The position numbers and the translations under genes are program-made. From Micrococcales bacterium (lineage in GTDB: Bacteria; Actinomycetota; Actinomycetes; Actinomycetales; Cellulomonadaceae), in the NCBI GenBank assembly GCA_009777345.1, contig WRMB01000005.1, positions 1 through 64,000 on the forward strand: a stretch of DNA of 64,000 nt. Reading direction: 5' to 3'. How positions within the stretch are numbered: position 1 is the stretch's first letter; each line of letters opens with the position of its first letter. This document shows, piece after piece, positions 27,409 to 36,537 of the stretch. The notes beneath the pieces were generated by a model, which saw only the letters and a list, made by a program, of their open reading frames with translations, did no database searches and was not told the DNA's origin.

Positions 27409-30400
27409 AGCTCAAGTTCACTCTCCACCGGTCCCCGCGGGAACAGGTAGACCTCATGGTCACCGCGGACGCCACCGCGACCGTCGGCGCGATCGCCGAG
27501 AAGCTGGCCCGGCACGACCCTGCCTCGACGGCCGACCAGCCGGGCGAGCTGACCCTCGCGGTGGCGCCACCCCCCACGTTCGCCGGCATGCTGCGGTCGG
27601 TGCGCACCACCTTCATCAACCTCGACCCGAAAGCCCTGATCGCGGACGCACCATTCGGTTCCGGGTTCACCGTCAAGGTGGCAGTCCGACCCCCTTCAGC
27701 GTCTCGCACACCCCAGGATGCCGCGGCCGTCCTGCTGATCCGCACCGGGCCCGAGGCTGGGCGGCGCGTCCCGCTCCCCGAAGGGTCGACAGTCGTAGGG
27801 CGCACCAAACCAGCCGACGTCCTCATCGCCGACCCGTTGATCTCACGGCAGCACGCCCGCATCGAGGTCGGCCAGGGCATCGAAGTCATCGATCTCAACT
27901 CCGCCAACGGGATCCTCGTCGACGGCGGGGAGGTGCAGCGGCTGAAAGTCCTCCCCGGACAGGTCCTGTCGCTAGGGGGAACAGAGATCGCCTTGGTCGA
28001 GGTGCCACGACCGGCCGCCAACCGGGTCGCCGAACGCGGCGGGACCCTGGTGTTCAACCGGTCTCCGCGCGTCGAAGACCGCTACCCCGGGCAGAGCCTC
28101 AAGCACCCCGCGATCCCGGCCGAGACCGACCCGCCGATCTTCCCGTGGCCGATGATCGTCGCCCCGATCCTCCTCGGCCTGGCGATGTACGCGATGACCC
28201 ATCGCCCCACAGCACTGCTGATGGTGGCGATGTCACCGCTGATGATGCTCGGCAACATGGTCGGCCAGCGCACCCGGCAAGGCCGCAAGGCCCGGCTCGA
28301 GATCGAACGGTTCGAGGAGCAGATCGAGAAGCTCGAGGACACCCTGGCTTCCGAACAGGTCGTCGAACGGCGGATGCGGCGGGCCGAGAGCCCGTCCACC
28401 AGCCAGATCTTCTCCGAAGCCATGCGCCTGGGCCCGTTGCTGTGGACCCGCCGTCCTGAGCACTGGAACTTCCTCGCACTGCGGCTGGGCGTGGGCACGG
28501 CGCGGAGCCGTACCAGGGTCGAGCAGATCGAGGACCAGCGCGGGATCGTGCGCTACGCGCGGATGGTCGACGCCCTGGCGGAAAAGTTCACCGATATCCA
28601 CGACGTACCGATCATCGAGCTGCTGCCGTACGCCGGCGCTTTGGGAATCGTCGGTTCCATGGACGACGCGGCAGACATCGCGCGCGGTATCGCCGTCCAG
28701 ATCTTCGGGCTGCACGCCCCCGGGGAGGTCGTCGCCACGGCCGTCTGCGACCCGCGCTGGACACCAGAGCTGGACTGGCTCAAGTGGTTGCCGCACACGA
28801 CCAGCCCGCGGTCGCCCTTCCGGGAGATGGCCCTGGCTGACAGCCAGTCCGCCGGTACCGCCCTGCTGAGCGGGCTGGAGGAGATCTGCCTGAGAGCGCG
28901 TTCGCAGACCGTCTCGCGACGGGGACCGCTCAGCGACGACAAGACCTCGATGCGCCTGGGAGAGAACGTCGGCCGGGACAGCGGGCCCACCGTCCACGAC
29001 CTCTCGCTCGTCCTGTTCACCACCCACGACGCACCCGTCGACAGGGCCCGGCTGTCCCAGGTCATGGAGACCGGGCCGGAATCGGGTGTGTACACCGTAT
29101 TCGCGGCGCCCACCGTCGAGTCCCTGCCAGCCGCGTGCCGCACGTTCATCGACGCCCGCGACGGCCTGTCCAAGGCCAAGATCGGGTCGGTACGGGCGGG
29201 CAGACAGTTCGACGGCATCGCCGTCGAGGGCGTCTCGCGCCAGCACGCCGAGACATTCGCCCGGCAGCTGTCACCCGTGGTGGACGCCTCGACCGTCGAG
29301 GAGGACTCCTCCGACCTGCCGTCGTCCGTGGCGCTCCTGCAGCTCGTCGGGGGCGGATTCGCCACCGACCCGGACTTCGTCGTCGAACGATGGCGGCAGA
29401 ACGGGTCGATCACCGACCGGACCGGTGCACCGCAGCGCCGTCTGCGTCGAGCCGGGGGCCTGAAGTGCTACGTCGGCCAGGGCGGCTCGGACGCCATGAG
29501 CCTGGACCTGCGCAGCCAGGGTCCTCACGCCCTGGTCGGGGGGACCACCGGATCGGGCAAGTCCGAGTTCCTGCAGGCCTGGGTGCTGGCTATGGCCTGC
29601 GAGTACAGCCCGGACCGGCTCACGTTCCTCTTCGTGGACTACAAGGGCGGGGCGGCGTTCGCCGACTGCGTCGACCTGCCGCACTGCGTGGGGCTGGTGA
29701 CCGACCTGTCGACCCACCTGGTGCGCCGGGCCCTGACCAGCCTACGAGCCGAGCTGCGGCACCGTGAGCACATCCTCAACCGCAAGAAGGCCAAGGACCT
29801 GCTGGAGCTGGAGAAACGCCAGGACCCCGAGACACCGCCCGCGCTCGTCCTGGTCATCGACGAGTTCGCAGCACTGGCCACCGAAGTCCCCGAATTCGTG
29901 GACGGTGTCGTCGACATCGCCCAGCGCGGACGTTCTCTGGGCATCCACCTCATCATGGCGACCCAGCGCCCGGCCGGAGTCATCAAGGACAACCTGCGCG
30001 CCAACACCAATCTCCGGGTTGCGCTGCGGATGGCCGACGAGCACGACTCGGCCGACGTCGTCGGGGACAAGGTCGCTGCGTCGTTCCCGCAGTCCCTGCC
30101 CGGACGGGCCATCGCCAAGATCGGGCCAGGGCGTCTCATCCCGTTCCAGTCCGGGTACGCCGGTGGTTGGACCGCCGGCACACCCGAGGAGCCGGAGGTC
30201 AGCGTCGCCGAGCTGCGTTTCGGGGCCCCGGTCGTGTGGGAAGAAGAACCGGACACCGTCGACGACGACGACGAGAACCTCGGGCCGAACGACCAGCGGC
30301 TCATCGTCGACAACCTCAGGATCGCCGCGACGAACGCCGACCTGCCCGCACCACGTCGGCCGTGGCTCGACGAGCTGCCTGCCGTCATAGATCTCGCGAC

Positions 30401-32000
30401 CATCGGCCGCGCGGGCGACGGCACGATCCCGTTCGGCCTGATCGACGTCCCTGACCACCAGCGGCAGGATGCCGTCACCATCAACCCGGACGTCGACGGT
30501 CACCTGCTCGTCTACGGGACCACCGGGTCCGGCAAGTCCGCACTGCTGCGGACCATCGCCACCGCCGCAGCCACCCACGAACCGAAGGGCAACGCCCGCG
30601 TGTACGGGATCGACTGCGGCGGCGGTGCCCTGCGCAGCGTGGAGGCCCTGCCCCAGGTCGGCTCGATCGTGCCCGGCGACGACGCCGAACGGGTCCAGCG
30701 TCTGCTGCGCACGCTCCGGTCGGTCCTGGACCAGCGGGCCCAGGCCTTTGCGCAGGCCCACGCCGGGACGTTGACCGATTACCGTGAGCTGACAGGCGAC
30801 CAGGCACCGCGCTACTGGCTCCTTCTCGACGGGCTGGCGTCCTTCCGTTCAGAATGGGAGACCAGGGCACCCAGATCCAGCTATTACCAGCTCTTCATGC
30901 GTCTCCTCGCCGAGGGCAGGCCCTTCGGAATCCACGTCGTGGTCACCGCCGACCGCAGCGGGACCGTGCCCACCGCCCTCAGCGCGAACGTCAGCCGACG
31001 CGTGGTCATGCGGATGGCCGACGCCACCGCGTACGCCGCTCTCGGGGTCCCCCGGGACATCCTCGACGACACCAGCGGCCCCGGCCGTGTGATCGTGGAC
31101 GGTCTGGAAGCGCAGGTCGCAGTCGTCGGCGGCAGCCGGAACGTCGCTGACCAGGGGACCGCGCTCGCCGGTCTGGCCCAAGACCTGGCGGGCGCCGGCA
31201 CCCCACCAGCACCGCCCATCGGCGCGCTGCCCACGCGGCTGGAGCTGACCGAGCTGCCGCGCTCCATCGCCGGGCAACCAGTCATCGGGATATCCGACGA
31301 GCAGCTCGCGCCCCACCCGTTCGAACCGCAGGGAACTTTCGTCGTGGCCGGCCCGCCACGCAGCGGACGGTCCAACGCCCTGCGGGCCCTGGTCGCCGCC
31401 GTGGTGCGTCTCGACCCGATGGCGGAGTTCTACCATCTCGGAGGGCGCAAGGCGGCGCTGCGCGAATGGCCCGGGTGGACGCGGACCGCCACCAGCGTCG
31501 ACGAGGTCCGTTCACTGGCCAAGGAACTCGTCGCGGTCGTCACGCTGCCGGTCGCCGACGGTCGTACGGTCGTGGTGGTCGAGAACGTCCCGGACTACGT
31601 CGACTCCGACGCCGAACGCCCTCTGAAGGAACTCTTCCAGGCCGTCAACCGCGGTGATCACCTGCTGTTCGGCGACGGTGACGTCTCGCAGCTCGGCTCG
31701 GGGTACGGGATGGTCGGCGAGCTCAAGGGCGGTCGACGCGGGGTGGCCCTGCGGCCCGATGCCAACGACGGCGACTCCCTGTTCAAGCTGGCGTTCCCCA
31801 GGGTGCGGCGCGACGACTATCCCGAAGGTCGCGGAATATTCGTAGAGAACGGCCGGTTCACGACGGTCCAGCTGCCGTGGGTAGACCCTGCCGAGTGGAG
31901 AGAGCTTGCCCAGACCGGGGAGAAGGTCTCCTTCGGGCTGGATGAGCACCGGCGCGCCCGCGCCGGTGATTCGATGAGAGAGAGGGATAGTGATGACTGA
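27405..32000 (+). CDS. T7SS FtsK/SpoIIIE-type ATPase (EssC/EccC-like) with N-terminal FHA domain
   Basis: SRQHARIEV...LNSANGILVDGG FHA; two TM helices; Walker A GGTTGSGKSEFLQ and YGTTGSGKSALL, degenerate third AGPPRSGRS; Walker B LVLVIDEFAAL. Confidence 0.93.
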   Translation: MKLKFTLHRSPREQVDLMVTADATATVGAIAEKLARHDPASTADQPGELTLAVAPPPTFAGMLRSVRTTFINLDPKALIADAPFGSGFTVKVAVRPPSASRTPQDAAAVLLIRTGPEAGRRVPLPEGSTVVGRTKPADVLIADPLISRQHARIEVGQGIEVIDLNSANGILVDGGEVQRLKVLPGQVLSLGGTEIALVEVPRPAANRVAERGGTLVFNRSPRVEDRYPGQSLKHPAIPAETDPPIFPWPMIVAPILLGLAMYAMTHRPTALLMVAMSPLMMLGNMVGQRTRQGRKARLEIERFEEQIEKLEDTLASEQVVERRMRRAESPSTSQIFSEAMRLGPLLWTRRPEHWNFLALRLGVGTARSRTRVEQIEDQRGIVRYARMVDALAEKFTDIHDVPIIELLPYAGALGIVGSMDDAADIARGIAVQIFGLHAPGEVVATAVCDPRWTPELDWLKWLPHTTSPRSPFREMALADSQSAGTALLSGLEEICLRARSQTVSRRGPLSDDKTSMRLGENVGRDSGPTVHDLSLVLFTTHDAPVDRARLSQVMETGPESGVYTVFAAPTVESLPAACRTFIDARDGLSKAKIGSVRAGRQFDGIAVEGVSRQHAETFARQLSPVVDASTVEEDSSDLPSSVALLQLVGGGFATDPDFVVERWRQNGSITDRTGAPQRRLRRAGGLKCYVGQGGSDAMSLDLRSQGPHALVGGTTGSGKSEFLQAWVLAMACEYSPDRLTFLFVDYKGGAAFADCVDLPHCVGLVTDLSTHLVRRALTSLRAELRHREHILNRKKAKDLLELEKRQDPETPPALVLVIDEFAALATEVPEFVDGVVDIAQRGRSLGIHLIMATQRPAGVIKDNLRANTNLRVALRMADEHDSADVVGDKVAASFPQSLPGRAIAKIGPGRLIPFQSGYAGGWTAGTPEEPEVSVAELRFGAPVVWEEEPDTVDDDDENLGPNDQRLIVDNLRIAATNADLPAPRRPWLDELPAVIDLATIGRAGDGTIPFGLIDVPDHQRQDAVTINPDVDGHLLVYGTTGSGKSALLRTIATAAATHEPKGNARVYGIDCGGGALRSVEALPQVGSIVPGDDAERVQRLLRTLRSVLDQRAQAFAQAHAGTLTDYRELTGDQAPRYWLLLDGLASFRSEWETRAPRSSYYQLFMRLLAEGRPFGIHVVVTADRSGTVPTALSANVSRRVVMRMADATAYAALGVPRDILDDTSGPGRVIVDGLEAQVAVVGGSRNVADQGTALAGLAQDLAGAGTPPAPPIGALPTRLELTELPRSIAGQPVIGISDEQLAPHPFEPQGTFVVAGPPRSGRSNALRALVAAVVRLDPMAEFYHLGGRKAALREWPGWTRTATSVDEVRSLAKELVAVVTLPVADGRTVVVVENVPDYVDSDAERPLKELFQAVNRGDHLLFGDGDVSQLGSGYGMVGELKGGRRGVALRPDANDGDSLFKLAFPRVRRDDYPEGRGIFVENGRFTTVQLPWVDPAEWRELAQTGEKVSFGLDEHRRARAGDSMRERDSDD

Positions 32001-32283
32001 CTTCAAGGCATCGTACGACGCGATGGAGGCCATGGCGGGCAAGCTCAACACCGGGCGGGACGAGATCGGAGGCGTTCTTGACCGGCTGAAGGGCCAGGTG
32101 GAAGAGCTGCTGGGCGACGACTTCAAGACCCAGCACGCCTCGGGAAAGTTCGGCGAAGGTTACCAGGAGCTGACCAGCGGCCTTGGTGACGCGATCAACG
32201 GCATCAACGACATGGCAGACGCCCTGCGCAACATGATGCAGGCGATCAAGGAAACCGACGAGGCTCTGGCCGGTCAAGGCTGA
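31990..32283 (+). CDS. WXG100-family-like secreted protein lacking a WXG motif
   Basis: 97 aa helical hairpin; LLGDDFKTQHASGKFGEGY at WXG position; directly downstream of the ATPase gene. Confidence 0.75.
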   Translation: MMTDFKASYDAMEAMAGKLNTGRDEIGGVLDRLKGQVEELLGDDFKTQHASGKFGEGYQELTSGLGDAINGINDMADALRNMMQAIKETDEALAGQG

Positions 32284-32338
32284 TGGGCCAGGAGGGGCCG
32301 CGGGCGGTTTCGCTCGCGGCCCCTCGGAGGAGCTATCG

Positions 32339-32926
32339 ATGAACAACGTCATGGAGCCGCTGCCCGACCAGGTTGTGGTGACGACCGACGCCCACGCCTT
32401 CGCCCGGCGCAGGAACACCCAGCTGGGAATCGTGTTCGTCACCCTGGCTGCGGCCGTTGTGCTCGCTGTCGTGCTGGACACGGTCGAGGGCCGCATCATC
32501 ATGGGCAGCGCATTAGCCCTGGGTGCAGCGATCTTGTTCTTCGGCCAGGTGTCGCGGGAGCGTCGGCTGGCCGCCGTCGAGCGTCCGCTGGTGCTGGACC
32601 GGGCGGGTTTCGATCTCGTCCTGCGTGGTCAACAGCTGCGGTTCTCCTGGTCGCAGCTGCAAGACCTGACGTGCCAGCAACAAGGTGGTCTGTGGTTCAA
32701 CCACTGGTGGGACCTCGTGTTCGTGCTGACGCCGCAGGCTCGAGCGTCGGTCACGACCTCGCCCACCATAGCCGACCGGATGCTTATGTGGAATGCCGGT
32801 GCAGTGCGGTTCAGCCACCCGGCGCCAAGCCCTGACGTCGTCACGGTCGACTGGCTGATCCGACGCTACTGGGCGGCCGCCAACGGTCTGGACTTCTCGA
32901 CCGCCGATCCGAAGGAGACACCATGA
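32339..32926 (+). CDS. T7SS-associated two-TM membrane protein
   Basis: LGIVFVTLAAAVVLAVVL and IIMGSALALGAAILFFG TM hairpin followed by a soluble domain. Confidence 0.6.
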   Translation: MNNVMEPLPDQVVVTTDAHAFARRRNTQLGIVFVTLAAAVVLAVVLDTVEGRIIMGSALALGAAILFFGQVSRERRLAAVERPLVLDRAGFDLVLRGQQLRFSWSQLQDLTCQQQGGLWFNHWWDLVFVLTPQARASVTTSPTIADRMLMWNAGAVRFSHPAPSPDVVTVDWLIRRYWAAANGLDFSTADPKETP

Positions 32927-33498
32927 CCAGCAGACTGACCTACTCGATGCTGTTCCCGCGCGGCTGGCAGCAGTTCCCCGTGGACGCAGCCGGCGAGAAA
33001 CAAGTCAGCGCTGCCGCGACGAAACAGGCCCGTGACGTCGGGCGCGCGGACGTCGTGGCGATGATCCGCCAGTACACGCACCAGATGTTCGACCGGCTGC
33101 GCAAGCAGCGGGCGGTCGCGGTGCACCTGCCGGTCGGGATGTCCATGACGGCACCCGCCTCGCTCGCCGTCGTTCCCCTGGTTGCCGGCGAGAGCACCCT
33201 CGACGCGGCGGTGGTGCGCGCGGCCCGCGGTCTGACCGTCGAACGCCTCGACGTCGACGACACCACCTGGTACCGGTGGGTAGAACCGCACTCACGAGTA
33301 GAAGACTCGACCGAGCTCACCGGTACCACCCTGCACTATGTGATCCCGCGCCCAGGAGGGCCGGGCGAAGCGGGACTTCACCTCGTCTACACCGCCATCG
33401 GGCTGGTCGGCGACGAGGAGATCCAGCAGTGGATCGAGCTCGGGCACACCATCGTCGGTTCTTTCCAGTGGAGGGTTCGCGAGACGGCCGGGCCGTAG
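32923..33498 (+). CDS. Hypothetical T7SS-associated protein
   Basis: ATGA overlap with upstream gene; in operon context. Confidence 0.55.
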   Translation: MTSRLTYSMLFPRGWQQFPVDAAGEKQVSAAATKQARDVGRADVVAMIRQYTHQMFDRLRKQRAVAVHLPVGMSMTAPASLAVVPLVAGESTLDAAVVRAARGLTVERLDVDDTTWYRWVEPHSRVEDSTELTGTTLHYVIPRPGGPGEAGLHLVYTAIGLVGDEEIQQWIELGHTIVGSFQWRVRETAGP

Positions 33499-33616
33499 CC
33501 GGGCGGGCCCCGCGTGTACCTCTGGTCGGGGTCTTGACGAAGAGACAGAACGCACATTTCGAGGATCGAAGCCGGTGCAGGGACAGCCTGTCCGGAGGGA
33601 AGGCAGGAGGTACGCG

Positions 33617-34897
33617 GTGGGACAGGACCTGAGGTCGCCGCAGAGGCACGTGCTGCGCCAGCTGGAGGGCAACCCGACCGACATCGACCGGCAGGCCCGA
33701 GACCTGGTCGACGCGGCGGAGGTGATGCGCAGCGTGGCGACCAGGCTGCAGCGTCTGGCCGACGGTACGGACACGGTCTCGCAGGCCGAGTCGGTGGACC
33801 AGGTACGCGGCTCGGCCGGCGACGTGGTCCCGGGCCTGAAGAAGGCCGCGACCCGGTACCAGATGACCGGGGACGCCCTGCTCGCCTACGCCCGAGAGCT
33901 GGAGACGGCCCAGCTGGCGATCAGACCGAAGATCGAGGACATCGAGACCAAGCACGCCGCGGTGCAGACCGCCCGTCACGTGGTGGTGCGAGGTCTCGAT
34001 GGAGGCCCCAACAACCTCGATCCGCCAGCCTTCGACCGCGACGGTGACCGTGCGAGGCGCTCCGACGCCGCCCAGGACCTGGCCACCGCCGAGAGCGAGC
34101 TGGCGACCGCCTGGTCCGGGTTCGACCAGGTGTTCGGCGTGTGGGAGGAGGCCTACGACAGGGCGGTCGGCGGGATCGACGACGCGTTCGACGCAGCAGA
34201 CAACAACGACGCCTGGGGCGAGGACTACCTGGCCCTGCTGGGCTACGTCGGTATGGCCCTGTGCGTGGTGGCGCTGTTCTGCACCGGGCCGGTCGCCCTG
34301 GTGATCGCGGCGATCGGTGCGTTGGTGGCTCTGGTGGTGGTGGCGATCAACGTCGCCAAGTTCGCCAAGGGCAGGGGCAACTGGCTCGACCTGGGCGTGG
34401 CGATCGTCTCGGTCATACCCTTCGTGCGGCCGCTGGCCACGGCGGGCAGGACCATCAGGGGCGCCAGCGCAGCCAGGACGACGCTCCAGGCCGGGAAGGA
34501 CGCGGTGCGCAGCTCGGTACGGTCGACGATGAAGACGCACGGACAGTCCCTGCCCGGAAGAGCCCTCAACAGGCTCAACGACGTCCGGGCATCTGTAAGG
34601 ACAGGCTTCCTGAACACGCAGTTCAAAGCTTACGACTTTCTCTCGCGGCCTGGCCAGAACTGGCTCCGAGGAGGCCACGACAGTCTCACCTCCTTCGGCA
34701 ACTTCCTGCGCGGTAAGGGCGCCGACAAGGTCGGCGGAGAGATCTTGGAGTGGGCAGCGACGAACGCACCGCAAAAGGGTGCAAGCGTGTGGTCCATCCT
34801 AGAGAACGGGACCAGCAACGCTGCGGACCTGTACTTCCTGGCGGAGGAGCACGTCCCGGTGTTCCACGACCATGTTGTCAACCGGTTCGACCAGTGA
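33617..34897 (+). CDS. Large T7SS substrate-like protein with central hydrophobic region and variable C-terminus
   Basis: Start VGQDLRSPQRHVLRQLEGNPTDIDRQARDLVDAAEVM; helical N-terminal domain; central MALCVVALFCTGPVALVIAAIGALVALVVVAI. Confidence 0.7.
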   Translation: MGQDLRSPQRHVLRQLEGNPTDIDRQARDLVDAAEVMRSVATRLQRLADGTDTVSQAESVDQVRGSAGDVVPGLKKAATRYQMTGDALLAYARELETAQLAIRPKIEDIETKHAAVQTARHVVVRGLDGGPNNLDPPAFDRDGDRARRSDAAQDLATAESELATAWSGFDQVFGVWEEAYDRAVGGIDDAFDAADNNDAWGEDYLALLGYVGMALCVVALFCTGPVALVIAAIGALVALVVVAINVAKFAKGRGNWLDLGVAIVSVIPFVRPLATAGRTIRGASAARTTLQAGKDAVRSSVRSTMKTHGQSLPGRALNRLNDVRASVRTGFLNTQFKAYDFLSRPGQNWLRGGHDSLTSFGNFLRGKGADKVGGEILEWAATNAPQKGASVWSILENGTSNAADLYFLAEEHVPVFHDHVVNRFDQ

Positions 34898-35565
34898 GCC
34901 CGGCCCGAGAGCGCCGACAGGACCGCGCCGGGAAGATCAGGCTCCCCTCCGGACCGGGATGGTGGCCATACTCGGCACGGGGGTGCCTGGGGTTCGTCGT
35001 GGCTGTGGTACTGGTCCTGTCCAGCATGTTCGTAGTATTCCCTGCAGCTGCTCGTCTCGTGGGAGACGCAGCAGTCAGGATCGAACCAGGGTCTGCGAAG
35101 ATGGGAGCCTTCTTCTGGTTGATGGCGTCGCTGGCCGCCCTGCCCGCGATAGGATTAACGATCTTCAATGCCTGGCTAGGGTGGTCCAAGGCTGGCCACC
35201 AGGTAGCTGATCACCCGAACGGCGGCCCCAGTGTTAGCGGACGGGAAGGCTGGGCTGCGGGAACTCTGATATACCTTGCGTTCGGTTGGCCGATGTTCAT
35301 GATGGGCACACAGTACAAGTCGGTCTCGACAGTCCGGTTCGCAGACAGGCACGGGGTGTCACTACGGGGCACGGAGTTCCTGCAGGACACCGCCCTGGTA
35401 GCGTTCAGCGTGTCGTTCATGGCACTCTTCTCCATGTATGTCCTGCATCTCGCGTCCAAGAAGCTGAGGCGTCGGGCAGCGCTGCTGGTCAGTGCCCTGT
35501 ATCTCGTCGTCGAACTGGTGGTCTTCGTCCTGGTAGGAAGGAGTGTCGGCGATGGGCACTGGTGA
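34894..35565 (+). CDS. Multi-TM protein of effector cassette B
   Basis: GTGA overlap with the substrate-like gene; four hydrophobic segments. Confidence 0.6.
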   Translation: MSPARERRQDRAGKIRLPSGPGWWPYSARGCLGFVVAVVLVLSSMFVVFPAAARLVGDAAVRIEPGSAKMGAFFWLMASLAALPAIGLTIFNAWLGWSKAGHQVADHPNGGPSVSGREGWAAGTLIYLAFGWPMFMMGTQYKSVSTVRFADRHGVSLRGTEFLQDTALVAFSVSFMALFSMYVLHLASKKLRRRAALLVSALYLVVELVVFVLVGRSVGDGHW

Positions 35566-36154
35566 GCCGTTCACGGTGAGCTACGAGGCCGAGCTGGACG
35601 GTGACTGGATCGCCGTCCCGCCTGGTTTTCCGTACGGCCGGTGGCCCGACGCCCGGTCGTGGGCCTCGGACGTCGCCGCGCGGGCGTTCGGGGCGGGAGG
35701 CGCAGAACGCGGCCGGTTCGAGGAGGCCGCCCTGGCCCTGACCGCCGGGCTGCCGCCCCACGTCGACCAGGTGGTGTGGTACGCCCCGCTGGACGGCGGC
35801 CCGACGGGCGTGGCGTTCATGACCGTGGCCGACCACGACCCGCAGGTAGCCGGTGCCGAAGAGTGGGCGGTGCTGGGCATCACCGACTCGCTGACCCCGG
35901 CACAGGTGACCCGGTACCCGTCAGAGACGTTCGGGCAGGTCGTGCAGTCCGCGACCACGTTCCGCCCGACCAGCGGTCCCGACGACCAGGACCAGCCGGT
36001 AGCCGGGCGCATCCGTACCGTGGCTGTCGGCCAGACCGCAGTGTTCTACCTCGAGACGGTGAGCACAGACCTCGCGCTGCTGACCCGCATGCAGCCCGGA
36101 CTGGTCGCTGTGGTCGACGCGGTGCGCGAGCTGGTGATCGAGGACGAGTCCTAG
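35552..36154 (+). CDS. Hypothetical ~200-aa protein of effector cassette B
   Basis: Paralog of 25417..26019; stop codon overlaps the start of repeat R3. Confidence 0.7.
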   Translation: MGTGEPFTVSYEAELDGDWIAVPPGFPYGRWPDARSWASDVAARAFGAGGAERGRFEEAALALTAGLPPHVDQVVWYAPLDGGPTGVAFMTVADHDPQVAGAEEWAVLGITDSLTPAQVTRYPSETFGQVVQSATTFRPTSGPDDQDQPVAGRIRTVAVGQTAVFYLETVSTDLALLTRMQPGLVAVVDAVRELVIEDES

Positions 36155-36268
36155 CGCTGGCTGGCTTCGATCCCAGGTCGTGGGTTCCACGCCGTTCCAC
36201 CGTCTCGAGACGGTGGAACGGCGTGGAACCCACGAACTCATGCGGCCTTATCGGTCTGATGGTGATGG
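36153..36268 (+). repeat. 116-bp palindrome-bearing repeat, copy R3
   Basis: Perfect 58-bp palindrome 36178..36235 centred on CTCGAG. Confidence 0.96.
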
Positions 36269-36320
36269 TGGCGGTCGTGTGCTCAAGGAGAGCGTCTCGG
36301 TGTCTCGCAGCCAGCCCTGG

Positions 36321-36537
36321 TCACGGTGCGGTGAACCTCTCCACGGGCGCCGACACGGTCTGGGACACCGTCAGGTCCGGCAGGCCCGGCACGAACGTCA
36401 GGGCCCGGCCCTCTACCGTCACGACGACCTGCGTGCCCGTCCTCGACACGGCCACGGAAGAGACCTCCAGCAGGCTGGTACCGCCGACCACCGTCCAGAA
36501 CAGCGACGACGGGTCCGACGGAACAGCGGAAGAGCCT
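36321..36537 (-). pseudogene. Possible 5'-truncated TadE-like remnant
   Basis: Minus frame reads ...LLEVSSVAVSRTGTQVVVTVEGRALTFVPGLPDLTVSQTVSAPVERFTAP*, resembling the C-terminus of the 23075..23524 product. Confidence 0.4.
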
